Assembly: GCF_012726265.1 (NCBI RefSeq)
Contig: NZ_JAASAG010000003.1
Location: forward strand, 174,522-238,521
Direction of reading: 5' to 3'
Length of the DNA: 64,000 nt
Source: Streptomyces sp. HNM0575
GTDB taxonomy: Bacteria > Actinomycetota > Actinomycetes > Streptomycetales > Streptomycetaceae
Below are positions 8,675 through 17,382 of the stretch, in pieces. A program made the translations under genes and the position numbers. The notes beneath the pieces are model-generated. The model was given only the letters and a program-made list of their open reading frames with translations, was not told where the DNA came from and did not search any database. The stretch's first letter is position 1; every line of letters begins with the position of its first letter.

Positions 8675-9313
8675 ATGAAGCTGATCAAGAAGGGCCACGC
8701 CTGCGTACGGATCGAGCACGAGGGGCGGACGCTCGTCATCGACCCGGGAGGGTTCAGCGAGGACGACGCCGCCGTCGGGGCCGATGCGGTGCTGGTCACG
8801 CACGAGCACCCGGACCACTTCGAGGAGGGCAGGCTGCGCGCCGCCATGGAGGCCAACCCGGCGGCGCACATCTGGGCGCCCCGCAGCGTCTCGGAGCAGA
8901 TCGCCACGACCTTCCCCGGACGGGTCCACCACGTCGGTGAGGGCGACGCCTTCGACGCGGCCGGGTTCGGGATCGAGGTGCACGGGCAGCTGCACGCCGT
9001 CATCCATCCCGACATCCCGCGGATCGCCAACTGCGGCTATGTCGTGGACGGTTCGCTGTTCCACCCGGGCGACGCGCTGACCGTGCCGGGCCGTTCCGTC
9101 GACACGCTGCTGCTGCCGGTGCACGCGCCCTGGAGCAAGGTCTCCGAGGTCATCGACTACGTGCGCGAGGTGGCGCCCCGGCGCGCGTTCGACGTGCACG
9201 ACGGGCTGCTCGCCGACCGTGCGCGGCCCGTCTACGACCGGATGATCGGCGACCTCGGCGGCGTGGAGCACGGGCGTCTGGCCCCCGGCGAGAGTGTCGG
9301 TGTCGCGCGGTAG
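8675..9313 (+). CDS. MBL-fold metal-dependent hydrolase (UlaG-like)
   Basis: A 212-residue metallo-beta-lactamase-fold protein. The metal site is visible as THEHPDHFEEG (about residues 48-58), with further ligands in QLHAVIHPD, LFHPGDAL and FDVHDG. It lacks the extra domains of RNase J or glyoxalase II and resembles short UlaG/UPF0173-type hydrolases, whose substrates are mostly unknown. I prefer ATG 8675 (MKLIKKGHACVR) over ATG 8666: CACAAT lies just upstream at about the distance of a -10 element, and the conserved block begins at MKLIKKGHA. It is followed after 10 bp by exonuclease III. Confidence 0.8.
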   Translation: MKLIKKGHACVRIEHEGRTLVIDPGGFSEDDAAVGADAVLVTHEHPDHFEEGRLRAAMEANPAAHIWAPRSVSEQIATTFPGRVHHVGEGDAFDAAGFGIEVHGQLHAVIHPDIPRIANCGYVVDGSLFHPGDALTVPGRSVDTLLLPVHAPWSKVSEVIDYVREVAPRRAFDVHDGLLADRARPVYDRMIGDLGGVEHGRLAPGESVGVAR

Positions 9314-9323
9314 ATTTCACGGC

Positions 9324-10115
9324 ATGCGTATCGCGACCTGGAACGTCAATTCCATCGGCGCCCGGCTGCCGCGGCTGCTGGAGTGGCTGAAGTCCGCCGG
9401 CCCCGATGTGGTCTGCCTCCAGGAGCTGAAGTGCTCCGCGGAGGCCTTCCCCGCCGCCGAAGTCGAGGCGCTGGGCTACGAGTCGCTGGTCAACGGCGAC
9501 GGCCGGTGGAACGGGGTCGCGGTGCTCTCCCGCGTCGGCCTCGCCGACACCGTCCTCGGTCTCCCCGAGGGCCCGGCCTTCGACGGCGGGCAGGAGTCGC
9601 GCGCGGCCGCCGCCACGTGCGGGGGCGTGCGCGTGTGGTCGGTGTACGTGCCGAACGGCCGGGAGGTCGGCCACCCGCACTACGACTACAAGTTGGCGTG
9701 GCTGGAGGCGCTCCGTCTCGCCGCCCGCCACGAGGTCTCCGGCGATCTGCCCTTCGCGATACTCGGCGACTACAACATCGCCCCGGCCGACGAGGACGTC
9801 TACGACCGTTCCGCCTTCGAGGGCTCCACCCACGTCACCGAGCCGGAGCGGGCCGCCCTTAAGGCGCTGCGCGAGGAGGGCCTCAGCGATGTGATGCCCC
9901 GCCCCCTGAAGTACGACCACCCCTATACGTACTGGGACTACAGGCAGTTGTGCTTCCCCAAGAACAGGGGCATGCGCATCGATCTGGTCTATGGGAACGC
10001 GCCGTTCGCGGCGGGCGTCCAGGACGCCTACGTCGACAGGGAGGCCCGCAAGGGCAAGGGCGCCTCCGACCACGCCCCGGTCGTCGTCGACCTCGGGATC
10101 GCGGCCGACGGCTGA
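9324..10115 (+). CDS. xth: Exodeoxyribonuclease III (AP endonuclease, EEP family)
   Basis: A 263-residue base-excision-repair nuclease of the exonuclease III/AP-endonuclease family. Conserved active-site blocks are present in order: MRIATWNVNSIGARL, CLQELK (metal-binding Glu), YVPNGREVGHP, ILGDYNIAP (Asp/Asn), and GASDHAPVVVDL (catalytic Asp-His). Start ATG 9324 is where the conserved domain begins and lies eight bases after a -10-like TAGATT (9311-9316), giving a likely leaderless transcript. A frame extending upstream to 9294 runs into the preceding gene and is not needed. Confidence 0.93.
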   Translation: MRIATWNVNSIGARLPRLLEWLKSAGPDVVCLQELKCSAEAFPAAEVEALGYESLVNGDGRWNGVAVLSRVGLADTVLGLPEGPAFDGGQESRAAAATCGGVRVWSVYVPNGREVGHPHYDYKLAWLEALRLAARHEVSGDLPFAILGDYNIAPADEDVYDRSAFEGSTHVTEPERAALKALREEGLSDVMPRPLKYDHPYTYWDYRQLCFPKNRGMRIDLVYGNAPFAAGVQDAYVDREARKGKGASDHAPVVVDLGIAADG

Positions 10116-10122
10116 GCGGCGC

Positions 10123-10160
10123 GGCCGGGGCTGCGCCGGCGGTTCGCCGCCGCCCCGGCC
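10123..10160. terminator. Bidirectional terminator hairpin between convergent genes
   Basis: CGGCGG (10137-10142), loop TTCG and CCGCCG (10147-10152) form the inner stem; GGCCGGGG (10123-10130) and CCCCGGCC (10153-10160) form the outer stem, with a 6-nt bulge on one side. It lies between the stop of xth (+) and the end of the SGNH hydrolase (-) and can serve both. Confidence 0.7.
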
Positions 10161-10188
10161 TGCCGCTTGCGGGCTCCCTCCTGCGGGG

Positions 10189-12015
10189 CTATGGCACGAG
10201 CTTGCTCAGCTCCACCGACTCGCCCATCGCCTTGTATCCCGTGTCGCCCGGGTGCAGATGGTCACCGCTGTCGTAGGCGGGCAGCATCCGCTGCGGGCGT
10301 GCCGGGTCGCGTACGACGGCGTCGAAGTCGAGCACCGCGTCGAAGGCTCCCTTGCTGTCGCGTACGAAGGCGTTGACGGCGTTGCGCTTGGCGTCCACTT
10401 CCGGGAAGCAGTCCTGGTAGCCCTCGCACGGCGTCAACGTCGCCCCGACGACCCGCAGTCCGCGCTCGTGCGCCCGCCGGGCCACCTCCTTCAGGCCCGC
10501 GATCACCTCCTCGGGCGTGGAGCCCCAGCGCACGTCGTTGATGCCCTCGAAGACGACGACGGTGTGCGCGTTCGTCTGCCCCAGTACGTCGCGCTCCAGC
10601 CGGTGCAGGGCGCTGACTCCGCCCGCGTCGTCGCTGACGCCGTCGCCGGGATAGCGGTCGGAGACCACGCGGTTCGCGGAGATGCCCTGGTTGAGCACTC
10701 CGTAGCGCGGCACCTCCTGCTGCGCCCGCAGCCGCCGCGCCAGCACGTCCGGCCAGCGCAGATTCGCGTCCGGCGTGGAGCGCACCCCGTCGGTGATGGA
10801 GTCCCCGAAGGCGACCACCGACCCCGGGCCGCCCTGCACGTCGACGCCCGTGAGGAACGGCCACACCTCCAACGAGCCGGTGAACGCGGCCCCTTCGGTG
10901 TCGCCCGTACGGTCGCCGCTGCCGCTCGCGCTGACGTAGCTGTGCTGCCGGGCCTCGCTGTGCACCGGCGCCGTCTCGACCCGTCCCGGCAGGTGGATGC
11001 TCACCAGCAGGTTGCTGTCGGGCGGCACTTGGAAGCCCACGGGGTCGCTGACGGCGTGCCCGCCCGCCGGCAGCAGCACGCCGTCGCGCCCGCCGAAGTG
11101 CAGCGGCACGGGCTTGCCGCGTCCCGTGGCGCCTTCGCGCTGCACGACGACCGAGGCGTGCCCGATCTGCACGGGCCCCGAGGCGAAGGTGTTGGCGAGC
11201 TTCACGCGGGTGTGCGAGCCGCCGGCGGAGGTGTGCACGACGAGCCGGAGCGTCTGGTCCACCCAGGGGCCCACCGCGGTGTATCCGGCGGAGCTCGTCG
11301 TCCAGCTGCCCGTCCAGGACGACTCCGCGCGCCGTACGGACGCGGCGAAGACGTGCAGATCGCCGTCCGGGCCCGGATCGCGCGGCAGCGTCACGGAACG
11401 GACGCTGCGGCCCTCGCGCACCGGCACGGTCACCGCGTACAGCTTGGCCTTCTCGCCGAGCTGCCCGCCGGAGCGGGTGTTGACGTGCGGCAGCGCCACG
11501 GCCTTCGTGGCGAGCGGGCCGCCGCGCCAGTCGGGGGCGGAGAGCGTGTAGCCGGAGGTGGAGCCGTCCGAGTAGTGGACGGTGCCGCTGCCGGTGACGT
11601 CGCCGCCGGGGCCGCCGCTGGAGGTGCCCGCGACGAGCAGCGATACGGCGTTGCCGCTGCCGCTCACCCGCACCTGCTGCCCGTCGGCCCGTACGTTGTC
11701 GGGCTCGCCGGGGCCGGTGTGCGGCCAGCGCAGCGCGGCGGAGTCCAGTCCGAGAAGGCGCCCGGGTTCCCAGCCCGCGGCTCTCAGGTCCTGGGAGGAG
11801 AGGGAGTTGCCCGCGCCGTCGAAGTCGGCGTCGCCGGGGTGTGCGTCGTCACTCACTGCACGATTGTCGAAGAGCCGCTCCAAAGGGAGCGGCTCCGTGG
11901 GATCAGTGGCGGTAGTTGCGGTTGTTGTCGTGCGGTCCTGCGCGACTGCTGCCGCTGGGGCTGCCGCGAGGGTCACCGTGATCATGAGGGGAACACTCCA
12001 CAGACGTCCGCGCAC
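10189..12015 (-). CDS. Secreted SGNH/GDSL-family esterase or lipase
   Basis: A 608-residue exported hydrolase. The signal peptide is LWSVPLMITVTLAAAPAAAVAQ. The catalytic domain occupies roughly residues 390-605 and shows all SGNH blocks: AFGDSITDG (nucleophile Ser), NQGISANRV, GINDVRWG, and SGDHLHPGDTGY (Asp-His). About 350 preceding residues look beta-rich and may bind carbohydrate or substrate. The arrangement resembles rhamnogalacturonan-acetylesterase-like secreted hydrolases of Streptomyces; the true ester is unknown. The GTG start at 12015 has an upstream AGAGAGGA on the minus strand, and a clear promoter lies at 12087-12115. Confidence 0.85.
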   Translation of the reverse strand: MRGRLWSVPLMITVTLAAAPAAAVAQDRTTTTATTATDPTEPLPLERLFDNRAVSDDAHPGDADFDGAGNSLSSQDLRAAGWEPGRLLGLDSAALRWPHTGPGEPDNVRADGQQVRVSGSGNAVSLLVAGTSSGGPGGDVTGSGTVHYSDGSTSGYTLSAPDWRGGPLATKAVALPHVNTRSGGQLGEKAKLYAVTVPVREGRSVRSVTLPRDPGPDGDLHVFAASVRRAESSWTGSWTTSSAGYTAVGPWVDQTLRLVVHTSAGGSHTRVKLANTFASGPVQIGHASVVVQREGATGRGKPVPLHFGGRDGVLLPAGGHAVSDPVGFQVPPDSNLLVSIHLPGRVETAPVHSEARQHSYVSASGSGDRTGDTEGAAFTGSLEVWPFLTGVDVQGGPGSVVAFGDSITDGVRSTPDANLRWPDVLARRLRAQQEVPRYGVLNQGISANRVVSDRYPGDGVSDDAGGVSALHRLERDVLGQTNAHTVVVFEGINDVRWGSTPEEVIAGLKEVARRAHERGLRVVGATLTPCEGYQDCFPEVDAKRNAVNAFVRDSKGAFDAVLDFDAVVRDPARPQRMLPAYDSGDHLHPGDTGYKAMGESVELSKLVP

Positions 12016-12086
12016 GCCGACGGTCCTCTCTCTTCGTCCGGCACCAACACCCTTTCCGCGCCTCCCGATTCGAACGAGGCTGGGTG

Positions 12087-12133
12087 AAGGTAGAGATACG
12101 GCAAAGCGGCGTCAAGGTGTCCAGTCGGGACAC
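12087..12133 (-). promoter_or_regulatory. Promoter of the SGNH hydrolase with adjoining palindrome
   Basis: Read on the minus strand, TTGACG (12110-12115), 17 bp and TACCTT (12087-12092) form a good vegetative promoter. GTGTCCAGTCGGGACAC (12117-12133), with perfect 6-bp arms, begins 1 bp upstream of the -35 element and is a candidate operator. Confidence 0.65.
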
Positions 12134-12207
12134 CGTCCGTTTTTTCCGCACCCCTGTCCGCAGCACAGCGTGCCTGTGGTGCTCGCCCATGCGGGGATGA
12201 CACCCTG

Positions 12208-12654
12208 ATGCGTATGAACATCCCCTTCCTGGACAACTGGCGTAAGAGGCACGGGGACGCGCAGGGCGCGTCGCTCTCGGACGCCGTGTCCAGCGACCCC
12301 GAAGGAGCCGCGCAGCTGCTCTCCGAGTGCGAACTGCTGCGGGACCAGGCGGAGGACGCCGGCGTCGAACTCGACGACTCCGCCGAGTCGTTGTCCGCCC
12401 TCGACCAGCTCCTGCCGCGCTGGCGGGACGACCCCGAAGTCGCACCGTGGCTCGGCAGCGACGCGGGCCTGTATCTGGGGACGGTTCTGGTGCGTACGGT
12501 GCCGGGCGCCGGATGGCGGCTGCGGCCGGACGGTCAGCCGGTGGTGCGGCTGGGCTCGGGCCGCGAGCTGGACGTACTGGAAGAGGGGGCGTCGTGGGCG
12601 GAGACCGGCACGCCCGAGCTGTCGCAGCTGTACGCGGAGTTCTCCGAAGGCTGA
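12208..12654 (+). CDS. Small conserved actinobacterial protein (DUF6278-like)
   Basis: A 148-residue soluble protein starting MRMNIPFLDNWRKRH, with LLSECELLRDQA and LPRWRDDPEVAPWLGSDAGLYLGTVLVRTVPGA as its most conserved-looking stretches. From memory it matches a short Streptomyces family annotated DUF6278; the match cannot be confirmed here. There is no signal peptide, membrane segment or known catalytic motif. ATG 12208 or ATG 12214 may be the start, both after GGGGA. It diverges from the SGNH hydrolase gene and shares the 12087-12207 intergenic region. Confidence 0.75.
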   Translation: MRMNIPFLDNWRKRHGDAQGASLSDAVSSDPEGAAQLLSECELLRDQAEDAGVELDDSAESLSALDQLLPRWRDDPEVAPWLGSDAGLYLGTVLVRTVPGAGWRLRPDGQPVVRLGSGRELDVLEEGASWAETGTPELSQLYAEFSEG

Positions 12655-12724
12655 GCGGGCCCGACGGCCGAGGGTGCCCACCGGACGGCCGACGGGCGGG
12701 CCGCCGTGGGCCGTTGCTGCCGGA

Positions 12725-13522
12725 TCAGCTCTTCGCGCGGTGGCCGCCGCGCCGCCCGCCGTCCGGGTCGGAAGCCTTCTTCGGCGGGGACGCCTTCTTC
12801 GGTGCGGGAGCGGTCGCGGCGCGGGTGACGTCGGCGACGAGTTCGACCACGTCGGCCCCGTACGCCTGGGAGTTGACGACCCGCAGCAGCAGCGCGAAGT
12901 TCCCGTTCGGCCCGTACTTGCGGGCCAGCCGCGCGTGGTGGCGGGCGAGATAGCGGGCCGCGGCCTGATTGGTGACGGAGCGCTGGCCGCAGAAGAGGAA
13001 GACGGGGCGTGCCGTGTCGCTCTCTCCGGCCGTGAGGCGCGCGAGCAGCACGTGCTCACTCACACCGGACTCCAGCAGATGCCGTTCGCCGCCGATGGTG
13101 AAGGAGCCGCGGTCCGGGCTGTTGCCGGTGTCGGTGCCGATCTGGACGCCGGGCAGCAGCGACTGGAGATGCGCGGCCATACGGCGGTTCGAGACGGGCC
13201 CGCCGATGCAGAACTCGGTGCGCTCGCCGAAGCCCTGCTGTGCCATGTCGTGGGATATGAGGTCGGCGTTGGCGCCGCACTCCTTGACGACGGCCGACAG
13301 CTCCAGCAGCGCGAAGACGTCGTTGCGGGCGACGGACCACTCGCCGGTCGCCGCGTCCCGGTTGACCACGAGCAGGCACTCGGAGTTCTCCGGCAGTCCG
13401 AAGAAGCGCTGCTTGCGGGCGAGTACGCGCTGCCACAGATATGTGCGCGCGAACCAGCCCAGGGCGATGGCGATGGCCGCCGCCAGCACACCCGGCACGA
13501 CCATAGGCAGGTTCTCCGTCAT
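12725..13522 (-). CDS. Membrane-anchored protein of unknown function
   Basis: A 265-residue protein with one N-terminal transmembrane segment (VVPGVLAAAIAIALGWFA, about residues 8-25), a globular domain of about 200 residues, and a basic C-terminal tail rich in Lys, Pro and Arg (KKASPPKKAS). The globular part contains LLVVNRDAATGEWSVARNDVFALLEL and ends with a repeated Arg/Ala helix (RYLARHHARLARKYG). Because the region before the membrane segment is short and uncharged, the domain is probably cytoplasmic, but orientation is uncertain. I recognise no enzyme or binding motif. It converges with the gene ending at 12654. Confidence 0.75.
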   Translation of the reverse strand: MTENLPMVVPGVLAAAIAIALGWFARTYLWQRVLARKQRFFGLPENSECLLVVNRDAATGEWSVARNDVFALLELSAVVKECGANADLISHDMAQQGFGERTEFCIGGPVSNRRMAAHLQSLLPGVQIGTDTGNSPDRGSFTIGGERHLLESGVSEHVLLARLTAGESDTARPVFLFCGQRSVTNQAAARYLARHHARLARKYGPNGNFALLLRVVNSQAYGADVVELVADVTRAATAPAPKKASPPKKASDPDGGRRGGHRAKS

Positions 13523-13712
13523 GAGGCGGCAGCGTACATGCGTGCCCTTGGCGGGCCCACCGGAGTCGCCGGGGATCGCCTCCCGACCAGACCGCCCGGT
13601 GGGCCCGGGAGCGCGGGGCGGTCGCGGGCCGCGGGAGCCGGGTCCGCACCGGGGCTGACGTGCACGCGACGGCGGGCTAGTCTTCGCTGATCCGTCTCGT
13701 CAGGAGGTCTCC

Positions 13713-15542
13713 ATGCGGCGCACCACCAACCGCCGTTCCGCCAGACTGATCGCCGTGCTCACGGCTACCGCAGCCGTCGCAGCGGCGGGCGCGGCCGCCG
13801 CGCCCGCCCTCACCGGAAGCGGCGGCGCAGCGGCAGGGCACCAGCAGTCGAAGAAGCCGGTCGCGGTCGGTTACGGCGGTGCCGTCTCCAGCGTGGACGC
13901 CGACGCGTCGGCAGCCGGCATCAAGGTGCTCAAGCAGGGCGGGAACGCGGTCGACGCGGCTGTGGCCACCGCCGCCGCGCTCGGCGTGACCGAGCCGTAC
14001 TCCGCGGGCCTGGGCGGAGGCGGCTACCTCGTCTCGTACGACGCCTCCAGCGGCAAGGTCCGCACCCTCGACGGCCGGGAGACCGCGCCGAAGAGCGCCG
14101 ACGAGAAGCTCTTCCAGGAGGACGGCAAGGCACTGCCGTTCGACGAGGCCGTCACCAGCGGACTGAGCGTCGGCACTCCCGGCACGCCCGCCACCTGGCA
14201 GGAGGCGCTCGGCAAGTGGGGCACCAAGCCGCTCGGCAAGGTGCTCGCGCCCGCACAGAAGCTGGCGCATGACGGATTCACCGTCGACGACACCTTCCGC
14301 GATCAGACCGCGGAGAACGAGAAGCGCTTCCGCAAGTTCCCCGACACCGTGGACCTGTTCATGCCCGGCGGCAAGCTGCCGAAGACGGGCAGCACGCTGC
14401 GCAACCCGGACCTGGCACGCACGTACGCCACGATCGCCCGCAAGGGCATAGGCCCCCTCTACGACGGCGCGATCGCCGACGACATCGTGAAGACGGTGCG
14501 CAAGCCGCCCGTCGGACCGGACACGAAGAAGGTGCGCACGGGCGATCTGACGCGGGACGACCTCAAGGCGTACGGGGCCAAGAAGCAGGGACCGTCGCAC
14601 ACCCGCTACCGCGGCCTCGACGTGTTCGGCATGGCGCCGTCGTCCTCCGGCGGCACGACCGTCGGCGAGGCGCTGAACATCCTCGAGCGCAGCGACCTGA
14701 GCAAGCTCAGCAAGAAGAAGCTGCTGCACCGCTACATCGAGGCCAGCCGGGTCGCCTTCGCCGACCGCGGCCGCTGGGTCGGCGACCCCTCGGCGGAGGA
14801 CGTGCCGACGAAGGACCTGCTCTCGCAGCGCTTCGCCGACTCCCGCGCCTGCCTGATCAAGGACGACAAGGTGCTCAAGAGCCCTGTGACGCCCGGCGAT
14901 CCGCGCCACCCCGAGGACTGCGGATCCGGTGACAAGGCCGCGCCGACGACCTACGAGGGCGACAGCACCACGCATCTGACCGCGGCCGACAAGTGGGGCA
15001 ACATCGTCTCCTACACGCTGACGATCGAGCAGACCGGCGGCAGCGGCATCACCGTCCCCGGCCGGGGCTTCCTGCTCAACAACGAGCTGACGGACTTCTC
15101 CTTCGAGCCCGCCGACCCCGACGTGCACGACCCGAACCTGCCCGGTCCCGGCAAGCGCCCCCGCTCGTCGATGTCGCCGACGATCGTGCTGAAGGGCGGC
15201 AAGCCGGCCTTCGCGCTGGGCTCGCCGGGCGGCGCCACGATCATCACGACCGTGCTCCAGAGCATGATCAACCACGTGGACCGCGGCATGCCGCTGGGCG
15301 ACGCCATCAACGCGCCGCGGGCCAGCCAGCGGAACGCGGAGAAGACCGAGCTCGAACCGAAGCTGTGGAACAGCGATCTGCGGCCGCAGTTGGAGGACCT
15401 CGGGCACTCCTTCACGAAGATCGACGAGATCGGCGCCGCCACCGGCGTACAGCCGCTGCCCGGCGGCCGCTGGCTCGCCGCTGCCGAGAAGGATCGGCGC
15501 GGCGGCGGATCGGCGATGGTGGTGCACCCCTCGAAGCGGTAG
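13713..15542 (+). CDS. ggt: Secreted gamma-glutamyltransferase
   Basis: A 609-residue Ntn-hydrolase that transfers or hydrolyses the gamma-glutamyl group of glutathione-like compounds outside the cell. A signal peptide (LIAVLTATAAVAAAGAAAAPA) is followed by the large subunit, with GGNAVDAAVATAAALGVTEPYSAGLGGGGY. Autocleavage should occur before the catalytic Thr in DSTTHLTAADKWGN (about residue 417), releasing the small subunit with SMSPTIVLKGGKP and GSPGGATI. Start ATG 13713 has a full AGGAGG at 13701-13706. A second homologue without a signal peptide lies at 46052-47914. Confidence 0.92.
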   Translation: MRRTTNRRSARLIAVLTATAAVAAAGAAAAPALTGSGGAAAGHQQSKKPVAVGYGGAVSSVDADASAAGIKVLKQGGNAVDAAVATAAALGVTEPYSAGLGGGGYLVSYDASSGKVRTLDGRETAPKSADEKLFQEDGKALPFDEAVTSGLSVGTPGTPATWQEALGKWGTKPLGKVLAPAQKLAHDGFTVDDTFRDQTAENEKRFRKFPDTVDLFMPGGKLPKTGSTLRNPDLARTYATIARKGIGPLYDGAIADDIVKTVRKPPVGPDTKKVRTGDLTRDDLKAYGAKKQGPSHTRYRGLDVFGMAPSSSGGTTVGEALNILERSDLSKLSKKKLLHRYIEASRVAFADRGRWVGDPSAEDVPTKDLLSQRFADSRACLIKDDKVLKSPVTPGDPRHPEDCGSGDKAAPTTYEGDSTTHLTAADKWGNIVSYTLTIEQTGGSGITVPGRGFLLNNELTDFSFEPADPDVHDPNLPGPGKRPRSSMSPTIVLKGGKPAFALGSPGGATIITTVLQSMINHVDRGMPLGDAINAPRASQRNAEKTELEPKLWNSDLRPQLEDLGHSFTKIDEIGAATGVQPLPGGRWLAAAEKDRRGGGSAMVVHPSKR

Positions 15543-15724
15543 CTCGAAGAGGCAGGGAGCCGCAGGCGTACGGCGGCGGCCCGGGGCGTACGGGCCGTTG
15601 CCGTACGGGCCGCGCCGTACCGCCGGCGAGCGGCAGGCCGGGCGGTCGCCGGGAGCGCGTACGAAAGCCGTCCGTAGCGTTGCGGTAACACCCGCGGTAA
15701 CACGGCGGGTGTGCAATGCGGGGC

Positions 15725-17155
15725 ATGGCAGAAGTGTCCGCTCCGGCGACCGTCCGGCAGCCTCCAGACGCGGTGCGCGCCTATGCTGCCGAACTGGTCG
15801 CGCTGGCCCGGCGGTTGGACCCCGGGACGGGATGGTTCGCCGTCTTCAGGGAGCACGATCCGCACGGCCTGCGGGAGTGCCTGTCGGGGCGCGAGATGGC
15901 GCCCTGGGACGTGGTGGCCTCGCTGCTGGAGGATCTCGGGCGGCTGCACGGCACCGGCACGGCCCGGGGGCTGGAGGAGCGCCTGCGTCCATTGCACCGG
16001 GCGGCCGTCGCCGCGTACGACCTGCACACCGGTGGTGAGCCGGTGCTGCGTGACCGACTCGCCGCGGCGGTCCGGGAGTTGGACCAGGCCGCGGCTCGCG
16101 TACGCACGCTGGAGCCGGACGGCGGCTCGGAACTGGCCCTGGCCCGGGACTATCACGCACGTGTCGAGTCGCGCTGCGTGGAACTGCGGGCCCGCCTCGC
16201 GGACGCCGCGGGCGCCGCGGACGCCTCCCGGGGCGTGCCCCACGACGTCGCGCGCACGGCCGCTCCCGGGGCCGGGGCCGGGGTCGTGCCGGAGACTGCG
16301 CCCGAGGCCGTGCCGGAGGCCGTGGGGGAGGCCGTCCGCGAGAAGGCCGCGCCGCCCAAGCGGCGGATGCGCACGGGCGGTTCCCGCTTTGCGGGCGCCG
16401 TAGAGGAGCCGGATGCCCCGGGACCGGCCCCGATCGTGCCCCCTGGAGCCCCCTCGCCGGATCTGGCCCCTCTCGGGGACCGGACGCCCGGCACCCACGA
16501 CGGCGCCGGGCGGAGCGGCGAAGTCGCCCCGCGCGGCGCACGGTTCGCCGGTGCGGTGCAGCCCGCGGGGGCGGGCACGGCCACGGCGCTGCCCGCCCGC
16601 GAGGAGGCGGCCGCGGCGCGCGTCGCCGCGAGCGAGGCCGCCGCCCGGCTGATCGCGCTGCGGCAGGTCGGAGACGGCGGCACGGCGTACGCCCTGCTGT
16701 GCGAGGCGGCGCAATGGCGGCCCCTGCGGCTCGCCGTGCTGGTCGACGAGTTGCAGCGGCGCGGACTGGGCTCGGACGTGGGGATCCTGCTGTGGGAGGC
16801 CGCGGTGCTGCCCGCCGCCGGGTTCGTGGAGGCCGCCTGCGCGCTGTCGGCACTGGGCCGGGGCGAGGAGAGCACGCGCATGCTCCGCCAGGGCGTCTCA
16901 CGTCCGCCGGAGCAGATCGCCGAAGCCGCGCTGGCGCTGCACCATGCGGGCCGCGGACACGAGGCCGTGGAGCTTCTCGCCGCGATGCTCCGCTTCCGGG
17001 CGCCGGCGGGGGCCGTGCAGGTGGCGCGCGCCGGACCGGCGGTGCTCGTCGGCCTCGTGCTGGAGGCGGCCCGCACCCTCTCCCACGAGCAGTGCCGAAG
17101 TGTCGCCCACGCCCTGCGGGTCGAAGGGCTACCCGGCGTGCCGAGGGAGCTGTGA
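15725..17155 (+). CDS. Unknown helical protein with RFAGAV motifs
   Basis: A protein of about 476 residues that I do not recognise. Three parts are visible: an N-terminal all-helical region (about 1-165, rich in Ala, Leu, Arg and Glu); a disordered Ala/Pro/Gly/Glu linker in which RFAGAV occurs twice within similar surroundings; and a C-terminal helical region (about 300-476) with pairs of helices resembling TPR/PPR-like repeats (AAFVEAACALSALGRGEE; AALALHHAGRGHEAVELLAAM). No signal peptide or membrane segment. ATG 15725 lies seven bases after TGCAAT and is my preferred, possibly leaderless, start; ATG 15716 is in frame. It may be a scaffold, which is only a guess. Confidence 0.7.
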   Translation: MAEVSAPATVRQPPDAVRAYAAELVALARRLDPGTGWFAVFREHDPHGLRECLSGREMAPWDVVASLLEDLGRLHGTGTARGLEERLRPLHRAAVAAYDLHTGGEPVLRDRLAAAVRELDQAAARVRTLEPDGGSELALARDYHARVESRCVELRARLADAAGAADASRGVPHDVARTAAPGAGAGVVPETAPEAVPEAVGEAVREKAAPPKRRMRTGGSRFAGAVEEPDAPGPAPIVPPGAPSPDLAPLGDRTPGTHDGAGRSGEVAPRGARFAGAVQPAGAGTATALPAREEAAAARVAASEAAARLIALRQVGDGGTAYALLCEAAQWRPLRLAVLVDELQRRGLGSDVGILLWEAAVLPAAGFVEAACALSALGRGEESTRMLRQGVSRPPEQIAEAALALHHAGRGHEAVELLAAMLRFRAPAGAVQVARAGPAVLVGLVLEAARTLSHEQCRSVAHALRVEGLPGVPREL

Positions 17156-17291
17156 CGGCGTGACGGCAAAGCTTCGCACGGCGCCGCGCCGTCGCTCGTC
17201 GTCCCTGGTAGGCCGCGGACGGGCGGCCCCCGCCGCGCGCCCGTACCGGTTCGCGGAGCGAGATCCGTCGGGCGACGTGGCGCCGATGCCC

Positions 17292-17320
17292 TTGCCACCG
17301 TGCGAGACCCGACCTACGGT
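17292..17320 (+). promoter_or_regulatory. Promoter of the pyrimidine/hydantoin catabolism genes
   Basis: TTGCCA (17292-17297), 17 bp and TACGGT (17315-17320) precede the amidase gene; the start point would be near 17327, leaving about 55 nt of leader. Confidence 0.5.
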
Positions 17321-17382
17321 CACATTCTCACGTGGATCTACGCGTGTCGAATGGCCTTGACCTCCCGGCAAAGGAGCTGCTC

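Noticed and set aside
6646..9030. 794-codon minus-strand frame opposite the kinase, pcaL and hydrolase genes
   Set aside because: Mirrors third-position G/C bias of three real plus-strand genes and ignores their boundaries.
12060..12082. T-loop-like GTTCGAATC on the minus strand, suggesting a tRNA
   Set aside because: No acceptor, D or anticodon arms can be folded around it; a promoter -10 element occupies the adjacent bases.
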